This document shows, piece after piece, positions 1 to 5,136 of a DNA stretch of 5,136 bases. Positions within the stretch are counted from its first letter, which is position 1; every line of letters starts with the position of its first letter. This DNA comes from an uncultured Legionellales bacterium (GTDB lineage Bacteria; Pseudomonadota; Gammaproteobacteria; UBA1113). The stretch is from assembly GCA_945956945.1 (NCBI GenBank), contig CAMFJO010000088.1, positions 1 to 5,136 of the forward strand. The letters run 5' to 3'. The notes below the pieces were generated by a model. The model had not been told where the DNA came from, searched no databases, and worked only from the letters and a program-made list of their open reading frames with translations. Made by a program: the position numbers and the translations under genes.

Positions 1-1621
1 CAATATTATTAGGGGTTCTTATAACCTGTTCTTCAAATAATTTATGAATCGTTTTGTGATTTAGGCAACTCATCTCTGTGTTATTCCATCCATGCGCTAT
101 TTTTTGATACTCTGCCTCACTTAACAAATTAACTGTTGTTAAATTTTCATCCAGAAAATTATTTCCAATATAGTGATCAAAAAGAGTGGCTATACAGTGG
201 GCAATGCTGCTTAGCTGTACAGAGTATTGTTTCATACCTTGAATAGTAATAGCATCATTTTCCAGGTTGATGTGGATCTTATGTTTATCAATGTATTCGT
301 CTGTTCTATTGAAAGTAACAGCGATATCGGTTAATAAAGACAAATGATATCGATATCCAAAATCTTTTATTAAAAAATAGGATTTCTGTTTTAGGGAATC
401 TAAAGAACTCCTCAGTTCAGAAAATGTCTGCGTCAACATACTTCGACTTACCTGAATAAAACACCGCTTTTCCACAAGGTTTTTTAGCGTATCAGGCATC
501 GTGCCATCAAAATCATATAAAGAAAAAATAAAATTTTTATGAAAAAATCGACTCAAAGTCAAATAAGTTATTGCTAGCGCTGTCTTGGGATCTATTTGAT
601 TCGGTATGGAAATTTTTTCTATATAAGAGTCCACAACATCATGATGGGTTATCTGGTCAAGAATAGAAAAAGAGGCTTCTGTACTCTGTAAATAGTCCGT
701 AATCGATTGCTTCTGTTTTAGCTCACGCGCTTTGATCTCTGCAAGGTATAATAAGTCATTCTCACTCAATCGATAAGATTGTGACAAGTCATGGGGTGTT
801 ATAAGGATATCGACCTTATTTCCATAAATATTTAATACCGTTCTAAAGAGAATCTCTTTACTATTTCTTTCCAGCTTTTCAGAGGTTAATAATTTTTGAT
901 TAGGCTCAGCCAGTATATAGAATCTATTATTTATAAAAATCTTAACGCTGGCAATGTTATTATTATAGCCCTCCCCGAAAGTTAGACCTCGAATCAATCT
1001 GTCTAAAGTAGAAAAATCTTGAATGCCATTAACCAGTGCATAATTTTCAGGAATGTGCTGTAATCCATAGTAGGTTCTGTGAGCACTATTTTGCTTGGAT
1101 AGCGATATTGTTGCAGCATCGATACGCTGGATAACTTCTTTAAATACAACCAATAATTGTTGACTGCATTTCAGATTTAAGGACATAGCCGTTTCGTTTT
1201 TTTCGATAGGGATGGCCGCTTGCAAAACAATGTCCCCTGCATCTACTTCAGAAGTAATACAATGTAAACTAACCCCATGTGTTTTTTCGCCATTGATAAT
1301 TGCCCAAGTAGTGCTATTTATACCTGCGTACTGAGGAAGTAAGCTATCATGGTAATTTAAAGCTAGAATAATTTTATTTCGTTCGAAAAATAATTGCGGA
1401 ATAATATGGAAGTTCACGATGCTAAAAAGATAAAACTCGGTATCGTGAATTTCATCCAATTTGGAAAATGGCAAAACTAAAACTGAATTTTGCTGACCCC
1501 ATTCAATAACAATGGGATCATCTGATACAATAGAAATTATGTCCCAATTGTTATGTAATAGATATTCGACACATTGAATACATAATTTGGTACTGCCTAA
1601 TACCAAGGCTTTTTTTTTGAT
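1..1621 (-). CDS. Formyltransferase-led nonribosomal peptide synthetase, N-terminal part (runs off the left edge)
   Basis: My own translation of the minus strand gives 540 uninterrupted codons from 1621 to the window edge. Residue 1 is taken as the ATC at 1621. Residues 5-240 resemble the formyltransferase domain that starts some NRPSs. There is a Rossmann-like start (ALVLGST, then SIVSDDP at 30-36). The segment N89-Y-H91 with SLLPQYAG, and D127 in DAGD, match the Met-tRNA formyltransferase triad Asn108/His110/Asp146 of E. coli, including the 36-residue His-to-Asp spacing. Residues 205-240 (LIRGLTFGEGYNN) resemble the C-terminal formyltransferase subdomain. Residues of about 260-495 look like a degenerate condensation-type region. 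Residues 499-540 (LLSEAEY, WNNTE, IHKLFEEQVIRTPNNI) are the typical linker entering an adenylation domain. By family analogy (linear gramicidin LgrA, oxazolomycin synthetases) it would formylate a carrier-bound amino acid, normally from 10-formyl-tetrahydrofolate, as a starter module. The adenylation domain and product lie outside. The start codon is unclear: no in-frame ATG is present near the N-terminus. The gene is visibly AT-richer than purF. Confidence 0.85.
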   Translation of the reverse strand, partial: MKKKALVLGSTKLCIQCVEYLLHNNWDIISIVSDDPIVIEWGQQNSVLVLPFSKLDEIHDTEFYLFSIVNFHIIPQLFFERNKIILALNYHDSLLPQYAGINSTTWAIINGEKTHGVSLHCITSEVDAGDIVLQAAIPIEKNETAMSLNLKCSQQLLVVFKEVIQRIDAATISLSKQNSAHRTYYGLQHIPENYALVNGIQDFSTLDRLIRGLTFGEGYNNNIASVKIFINNRFYILAEPNQKLLTSEKLERNSKEILFRTVLNIYGNKVDILITPHDLSQSYRLSENDLLYLAEIKARELKQKQSITDYLQSTEASFSILDQITHHDVVDSYIEKISIPNQIDPKTALAITYLTLSRFFHKNFIFSLYDFDGTMPDTLKNLVEKRCFIQVSRSMLTQTFSELRSSLDSLKQKSYFLIKDFGYRYHLSLLTDIAVTFNRTDEYIDKHKIHINLENDAITIQGMKQYSVQLSSIAHCIATLFDHYIGNNFLDENLTTVNLLSEAEYQKIAHGWNNTEMSCLNHKTIHKLFEEQVIRTPNNI

Positions 1622-1650
1622 AATAATTTCCTCGAAATACTCATATTCAT
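1597..1650 (-). other. Possible 17-codon leader ORF or alternative start of the NRPS gene, overlapping it out of frame
   Basis: The only ATG codons close to the NRPS start (1650 and 1644) are in a different frame. They read MNMSISRKLLSKKKPWY and then stop at 1597..1599. AAGGG lies ten bases upstream (1665..1661) and could serve as a ribosome binding site. The frame crosses an A9 run (1618..1610). Adding one A there would continue it as SKKKALVLGST, exactly the expected N-terminus of the formyltransferase. It could be the true start reached by slippage, a leader peptide coupled to the gene, or chance. I cannot choose between these from sequence alone. Confidence 0.35.
1628..1633 (-). promoter_or_regulatory. 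Shine-Dalgarno GAGGAA ahead of a non-ATG start
   Basis: GAGGAA is read on the minus strand and is followed by ATT ATT ATC AAA in the NRPS frame. The spacing from the end of GAGGAA is three bases to the ATT at 1624 and six bases to the ATC at 1621, which is good placement. ATT is a rare but real bacterial start codon (infC of E. coli). Initiation here gives a protein beginning directly at the conserved formyltransferase edge strand (KKKALVLGS). Confidence 0.45.
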
Positions 1651-1674
1651 AATTAAGTTACCCTTAGCCGTCAA
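1646..1674 (-). promoter_or_regulatory. Second candidate sigma-70 promoter overlapping the ATG at 1650
   Basis: TTGACG (1674..1669) matches the -35 consensus at five of six bases. A 17-base spacer separates it from TATGAA (1651..1646), which matches the -10 at four of six. The start point would fall near 1639, just above the GAGGAA ribosome site at 1633. Such a transcript would omit the ATG at 1650 and leave only the ATT/ATC starts. The match is moderate, and AT-rich DNA produces such boxes by chance. Confidence 0.25.
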
Positions 1675-1700
1675 GTTTTATTCGTTCATAAATTTCTATT

Positions 1701-1712
1701 ACGAAGGTTCGT
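1701..1712. repeat. Short inverted repeat in the NRPS leader
   Basis: ACGAA and TTCGT are separated by two bases, and another TTCGT lies at 1681-1685. The repeat sits between the -10 box and the candidate starts, where a repressor operator or small leader hairpin could act. It is short enough to be chance. Confidence 0.2.
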
Positions 1713-1734
1713 TTTTAAAATTAAATCTTAAGCT

Positions 1735-1743
1735 ATTATAACA
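1735..1743 (-). promoter_or_regulatory. Extended -10 promoter driving the NRPS gene
   Basis: On the minus strand the sequence TGTTATAAT is a perfect sigma-70 -10 box (TATAAT, 1740..1735) with the TGn extension just upstream. I see no good -35 at 16-18 bases, which is usual for extended -10 promoters. Transcription would start near 1728 and leave a leader of roughly 80-105 bases before the candidate start codons. A second AT-rich TATAAA sits slightly upstream. Confidence 0.5.
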
Positions 1744-1973
1744 CAATTTATAGCATACCGCATTTAGAAATACGGAACATAAATAAGATTGAAGTTAAAC
1801 CCACTAAATAATTTATAGTGCTCCTTCCGCCATTCTAATGCAGGGACTATATACAGGTCTAACTTTTTAAAATAACAGGTAAATCCACTCCAAATTCTAC
1901 TAAAAAATAGCACGCGCGATATAGGCAAAATGATAAGTGGCTGATTTATTGTGGCTTTTTGAATAAACACTTT

Positions 1974-3428
1974 TCACTTCACGCGATTACGCGCTAAGGC
2001 TGCCAGATACGCCGCATCAATATCGCCCGTAATATAATCGCCGCTAAACACTGAATCTTCAAAACGGGTAATATCGGGATTACCCTCACGCACTGCGGCA
2101 ATAAGATCAGCCAGATCCTGGAATATCAAACCATCGGCACCCAATAATGCTTTAATTTCTTTTACACTGTGATTATGGGCAATGAGATCTTCAGCGCGCG
2201 GCATATCGATACCATACACATTGGGTGAAATAACCGGCGGCGCCGCAGAAGCAAAATAAACTTTGGAGGCACCCGCATCGCGGGCTAATTGAATGATTTC
2301 CTTAGAAGTGGTACCGCGGACAATGGAATCATCCACCAATAACACATTTTTGCCCTTAAATTCCAGATCGATGGCATTGAGTTTACGTTGTACAGATTTA
2401 CGTCGAATTGCCTGACCCGGCATGATAAAAGTACGGCCGATGTAATGGTTTTTCACCAAGCCTTCTCTATACTTTAAGCCCAACCGCAAAGACATGGCAT
2501 AAGCTGCTGTACGGCTGGTTTCAGGTACCGGCATCACCACATCAATATCGTGATCTGGCCACTCACGCAACAATTTTTCGGCAAGGTATTCACCTAATTT
2601 TAAGCGCACCTTATAAACCAGAATCTTGGACATGATAGAATCGGGTCTGGATAAATAAACAAATTCAAACAAGCAGGGTGATAATTGCGGCGCCTTCGCA
2701 CATTGCAGCCGCTGTACTTGCCTGTCTTCGCTAATAAACACCGCCTCTCCTGGCGCGACATCATTCAATAACTGAAATCCTAAGCTATTTAAAGCCACCG
2801 TTTCCGAGGCAAATAGATAATCCGGTTCTGCGCTGCCATTTTCTCTTATCCCCAAGGATAAAGGCCGGATGCCATAAGGATCTCTAAAGGCTAATAAGCC
2901 ATAGCCCGCTATTAATATAATCACCGCATAAGCGCCCTTGCAGCGAAGATGCAATTGTTTGACCGCACTAAATAGTTTTTGTGTCGTTAATTCGCCTGAA
3001 GCCACACGCTGCAGTTCTTCTGCAAAAACATTCAATAAGACTTCAGAATCGGATTGTGTATTTAAATGTCTAAACCCTTTTTGCCATAATTCTTTTTGCA
3101 AACTGGCCGCATTCGTCAGATTACCATTGTGTACCAAACACAAACCATAGGGAGAATTCACATACAAAGGCTGCGCCTCAGCAGCAGAATCAGTCCCGGC
3201 AGTGGGATAACGTACATGCCCCAAACCATAATGACCCCGCAAGCGTAAAATATCTTGAGCACTAATCACATCGCGGACAAAACCTTTACCCTTTTGTAAA
3301 TGCAATTGCCTGTCCTCACAGGTAACCATACCGGCTGCATCTTGGCCTCTGTGCTGTAATAAAGTTAAGGCATCGTATAATTCCGCGCTTAAATTCTGTT
3401 TAGAAACAAGACCAACTATTCCACACAC
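1974..3428 (-). CDS. purF: Amidophosphoribosyltransferase (glutamine PRPP amidotransferase)
   Basis: PurF makes 5-phosphoribosylamine from PRPP and glutamine in the cytoplasm, the first committed step of purine synthesis. The 484-residue protein has the full two-domain layout and is slightly shorter than E. coli PurF (about 505). The N-terminal class II glutaminase half starts MCGIVG, with Cys2 as nucleophile after Met removal, then LQHRGQDAAG (24-33), HVRYPTAG (71-78), HNGN (100-103) and SDSE (126-129). The phosphoribosyltransferase half has RPDSI (261-265), PETS (302-305), GRTFIMPGQ (331-339) and the PRPP loop VLLVDDSIVRGTTS (362-375). The start is GTG, fixed by the need for Cys directly after the initiator. 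It follows cvpA by 12 bases and is almost certainly co-transcribed with it. No frameshift or missing active-site residue is seen. Confidence 0.98.
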   Translation of the reverse strand: MCGIVGLVSKQNLSAELYDALTLLQHRGQDAAGMVTCEDRQLHLQKGKGFVRDVISAQDILRLRGHYGLGHVRYPTAGTDSAAEAQPLYVNSPYGLCLVHNGNLTNAASLQKELWQKGFRHLNTQSDSEVLLNVFAEELQRVASGELTTQKLFSAVKQLHLRCKGAYAVIILIAGYGLLAFRDPYGIRPLSLGIRENGSAEPDYLFASETVALNSLGFQLLNDVAPGEAVFISEDRQVQRLQCAKAPQLSPCLFEFVYLSRPDSIMSKILVYKVRLKLGEYLAEKLLREWPDHDIDVVMPVPETSRTAAYAMSLRLGLKYREGLVKNHYIGRTFIMPGQAIRRKSVQRKLNAIDLEFKGKNVLLVDDSIVRGTTSKEIIQLARDAGASKVYFASAAPPVISPNVYGIDMPRAEDLIAHNHSVKEIKALLGADGLIFQDLADLIAAVREGNPDITRFEDSVFSGDYITGDIDAAYLAALARNRVK

Positions 3429-3435
3429 ACCATTA

Positions 3436-3440
3436 CCCTC
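3436..3440 (-). promoter_or_regulatory. purF ribosome binding site, selecting a GTG start over a nearby ATG
   Basis: GAGGG directly follows the cvpA stop and lies seven bases before the GTG at 3428. An ATG at 3433 is only two bases from GAGGG, is out of frame, and would stop after five codons (MVCVE). Only the GTG places Cys as the second residue, which the enzyme needs. Confidence 0.75.
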
Positions 3441-3974
3441 TTAGGTTGTTTTGAACTCGTCAGTGGTTGTCTTTGTACCATCTTTGGCAACCGATGTATA
3501 ATCATTATGATATTGATCCAACCACGCAAAACTGTTTTGTAAAAATTTAACCATTCCAGAATCCTGCCACCACGATCTTTCTTTTAAGGCAGTATTGGAA
3601 ATACCCCACACAATCAAGCCGATCACCACAAAACCGCGCATGATGCCAAATAAAAACCCGATGAATTTGTCTAAATAAGTGGATTCTGCTTTTTTCATAA
3701 AGTGCAAAATCAGTTTTTGTAGCACCGTACCAACCAATAAGGTTGCTAAAATAATCGCAATGACCGCAGCCCATAAACGTGCGCTATCATTAGGAATCAC
3801 ATCGACAAAATACGCTGACAGGCGCGTCGAGTATTGGAACGCCAGCCATAATGCCGCCAAAATAACCAACAAGGATAAAGATTCCCGCACAAAGCCGCGC
3901 ATGAACCCCACCAAGCTAGACACCACGACGATGGCAATTAAAATATAATCTAAACCATTCAATGTAATCGACAT
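3441..3974 (-). CDS. cvpA: CvpA family inner-membrane protein
   Basis: CvpA was named for colicin V production in E. coli, where it lies just upstream of purF. Its molecular activity is not settled. More recent work on the family links it to envelope and bile-salt tolerance in enteric bacteria. The 177-residue protein has the family layout: four hydrophobic segments at about 8-24, 32-50, 67-88 and 105-125. It shows the typical first-loop signature GFMRGFVRESLSLL (23-36) and a second GFLFGIMRGFV stretch (106-116). The tail after residue 130 is hydrophilic, ending in a Thr/Lys-rich segment. Length and neighbours fit well. The ATG start is supported by GGAGAA six bases upstream. It is 65 bases from folC and 12 bases from purF, so one operon is likely. 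Confidence 0.95.
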   Translation of the reverse strand: MSITLNGLDYILIAIVVVSSLVGFMRGFVRESLSLLVILAALWLAFQYSTRLSAYFVDVIPNDSARLWAAVIAIILATLLVGTVLQKLILHFMKKAESTYLDKFIGFLFGIMRGFVVIGLIVWGISNTALKERSWWQDSGMVKFLQNSFAWLDQYHNDYTSVAKDGTKTTTDEFKTT

Positions 3975-3980
3975 ATTATT

Positions 3981-3986
3981 TTCTCC
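3981..3986 (-). promoter_or_regulatory. cvpA ribosome binding site
   Basis: GGAGAA lies six bases before the ATG at 3974. It is the strongest match in the folC-cvpA gap and supports the chosen start. Confidence 0.7.
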
Positions 3987-4004
3987 ATTTAATTCCTTTG
4001 TAAC

Positions 4005-4036
4005 GAGGCGCTACTTTGTTTCTATAGCGAAGCCTC
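4005..4036 (-). repeat. Imperfect hairpin between folC and cvpA
   Basis: On the minus strand GAGG-CTT-CGCTA pairs with TAGCG-CCTC as a nine-base-pair stem with a three-base bulge and an 11-base loop. No T run follows, so it does not look like an intrinsic terminator. It begins a few bases after the folC stop and could stabilise or process the mRNA between the two genes. Confidence 0.4.
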
Positions 4037-4039
4037 ATC

Positions 4040-5136
4040 CTATAGATCTATATTCGTAAGTGAGTAGTTACATTCCACTTGCATCACTTCTGCTACGGTA
4101 TGAAAAGAACCAAAAACCAATACCGTCTCGGTTGCCGCGGCCTGTTGTCGTGCGGCAGTATAAGCGTCCTCAATTGTGCCATATTTTTGATAGGATGTGA
4201 TCCCCACCGTCTCAAAATCCCTTGAAATTGACTCTAAAGAGGCAGCGTTGTCCGCTTTAAGCGGCGCAAGATACCATTGGGCAGCACACGATTGCCAAGG
4301 CAAAAGGCTAGCGATCCTATCTTTGGTCATCAGCATGGAAAAGACAATGTGTAACTGCCCTTTCCACCCCAGGGTACTAAGCTGTTGATACAACATACGG
4401 CTTGCCTGTGGGTTATGCGCTACATCGACGATACAATCAGGCTCTCGCCTTATACGCTCAAAACGTCCTGCCACACGTACCTGGCTTAAGCCCAGCTGAA
4501 TCGCATTCAGGGTGATGGGTAACTGCGCTTGGAGTAGCGTCACCGCCTGTAATGCCAATGCGGCATTGGATAATAGTACTTTGGGTTTAGGTAAATGGGC
4601 ATAATGCGCTGTTTTACTCTGCCACTGCCAATCCAATCCGGTATCCTGATAGCTAAAATCGCGCTCGGCCAAAAATAATACGGCTTCTTTGTCTTTTGCG
4701 CTGTCTATCACACTCTTAATCGGATCGTTATCGCCATAAATCGCCGACTTATGCGCTCTAAAAATACCTGCCTTTTCATAGCCAATGGCTTCACGGGTTG
4801 TTCCCAAGTAATCCAGGTGATCCAAATCTACCGTCGTTATAATAGCCACATCACTGTCAATGATATTCACCGCATCCAAACGCCCACCCAAACCGACTTC
4901 GAGAATCACCACATCCAAAGCATTTTTTTGAAATAAAACAAGCGCTGCCAAGGTGCTGTACTCAAAATAAGTTAGAGAAATATTGCCTCTCGCCTCTTCC
5001 ACGATTTGAAAAGCTTCACACAAGGCGCTATCGCTCACCATTTTACCCGCCACTACAATACGTTCATTGTGCTGCAATAAGTGCGGCGACGTGTAAACGC
5101 CACAGCGATAACCTGCGGCACCATAAATTGCTGCGA
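4040..5136 (-). CDS. folC: Bifunctional folylpolyglutamate synthase / dihydrofolate synthase, 5' end cut off by the window
   Basis: FolC adds glutamate to dihydropteroate and then to reduced folates using ATP, in the cytoplasm. The frame is open to the right edge and 364 codons are visible. The missing N-terminus, roughly 50-60 residues, would carry the GTNGKGS ATP-binding loop. The visible part begins GAAGYRCGVYTSPHL, the conserved segment just after that loop. It continues with TYFEYSTLAAL, VILEVGLGGRLDAVN and DLDHLDYLG with GYEKAGIFR, all Mur-ligase/FolC signatures of the central ATPase domain. The C-terminal domain shows VAGRFERI, IVDVAHNP and, at the end, GSFHTVAEV, so the 3' end is intact. 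A TTG at 5077 within the frame is not the start, because conserved sequence extends upstream of it. It is the first gene of the folC-cvpA-purF cluster seen here. Confidence 0.97.
   Translation of the reverse strand, partial: AAIYGAAGYRCGVYTSPHLLQHNERIVVAGKMVSDSALCEAFQIVEEARGNISLTYFEYSTLAALVLFQKNALDVVILEVGLGGRLDAVNIIDSDVAIITTVDLDHLDYLGTTREAIGYEKAGIFRAHKSAIYGDNDPIKSVIDSAKDKEAVLFLAERDFSYQDTGLDWQWQSKTAHYAHLPKPKVLLSNAALALQAVTLLQAQLPITLNAIQLGLSQVRVAGRFERIRREPDCIVDVAHNPQASRMLYQQLSTLGWKGQLHIVFSMLMTKDRIASLLPWQSCAAQWYLAPLKADNAASLESISRDFETVGITSYQKYGTIEDAYTAARQQAAATETVLVFGSFHTVAEVMQVECNYSLTNIDL

Larger units (their letters stand above)
1661..1973. other. AT-rich intergenic region between purF and the NRPS gene
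   Basis: About 315 bases without a gene I can support. Its left part holds the promoter and leader elements listed separately. Its right part contains a minus-strand reading frame of 68 codons (1970..1764) that opens with GTG three bases after the purF stop. It has no clear ribosome site and no motif I recognise, so it may be chance or the remnant of a lost gene. I find no strong terminator for purF. The best candidate is a weak imperfect stem around CGCGCG followed by six T on the minus strand (near 1902-1922). The region is the junction between the conserved operon and the accessory gene. Confidence 0.5.

Noticed and set aside
346..357. Perfect 12-base palindrome GATATCGATATC
   Set aside because: It lies inside the NRPS coding frame (encoding GYRY) with no regulatory context. 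A short AT-rich palindrome of this kind is expected by chance.
626..646. HHDVVDS read as a functional condensation active site
   Set aside because: The final Gly is Ser, and the surrounding residues lack the other condensation motifs, so it may be chance. Reported only as something to test.
1899..1924. Possible purF terminator: CGCGCG-centred stem followed by six T on the minus strand
   Set aside because: The stem has a mismatch, a G-U pair and almost no loop. It is too weak to call as an intrinsic terminator.
1764..1970. 68-codon minus-strand frame with GTG start just after purF
   Set aside because: No convincing ribosome site, no ATG, no recognised motif and AT-rich background. Kept only as a possible remnant in the intergenic entry.
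2938..3150. Plus-strand frames inside purF, cvpA and folC (for example 2938-3150, 3679-3948, 4197-4388, 4751-4936)
   Set aside because: They are antisense shadows of well-supported genes, with no ribosome sites or recognisable protein features.
5015..5077. folC starting at the TTG at 5077
   Set aside because: Conserved FolC sequence (GYRCGVYTSPHL) continues upstream in frame to the window edge, so the real start is outside.

Overview
The window comes from a bacterial chromosome, most likely a gammaproteobacterium. The right-hand 3.2 kb holds three housekeeping genes in the order folC, cvpA, purF, all read right to left on the minus strand. This is the classic gammaproteobacterial folC-(dedD)-cvpA-purF cluster, and PurF matches gammaproteobacterial PurF in motif after motif. 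The moderate-to-low G+C content and the look of the proteins would fit Legionellales or a relative, but that is a guess.

Layout from right to left, which is the direction of transcription: a 5'-truncated folC (5136..4040), a 65-bp gap with an imperfect hairpin, cvpA (3974..3441), a 12-bp gap, and purF (3428..1974). PurF catalyses the first committed step of purine synthesis, FolC makes dihydrofolate and folylpolyglutamates for the one-carbon pool, and CvpA is a small membrane protein historically tied to purF. The dedD/SPOR gene usually found between folC and cvpA is absent.

Below purF the character changes. About 315 bp of AT-rich DNA (1661..1973) carries a good extended -10 promoter pointing left. 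A minus-strand reading frame then stays open without a stop from about 1657 to the left edge. It is not a simple gene: residues 1 to about 240 are a formyltransferase of the Met-tRNA formyltransferase fold with the catalytic Asn/His/Asp intact. Residues of about 260-495 look like a degenerate NRPS condensation-type region. The last 40 residues are the standard linker that leads into an NRPS adenylation domain. It is therefore the N-terminal end of a formyltransferase-led nonribosomal peptide synthetase whose main body lies outside the window.

The most notable feature is the start of this NRPS gene. The frame has no ATG near the natural N-terminus. A well-placed Shine-Dalgarno precedes only ATT/ATC codons, while a nearby ATG lies in another frame that would join the NRPS frame if one A were added to an A9 tract. 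Non-AUG initiation, slippage or phase variation, a sequencing error and recent decay are all open explanations. Formylation by this enzyme would draw on the same 10-formyl-tetrahydrofolate pool served by FolC and used by purine synthesis. The adjacency is more simply explained by insertion of an accessory gene downstream of a conserved operon.
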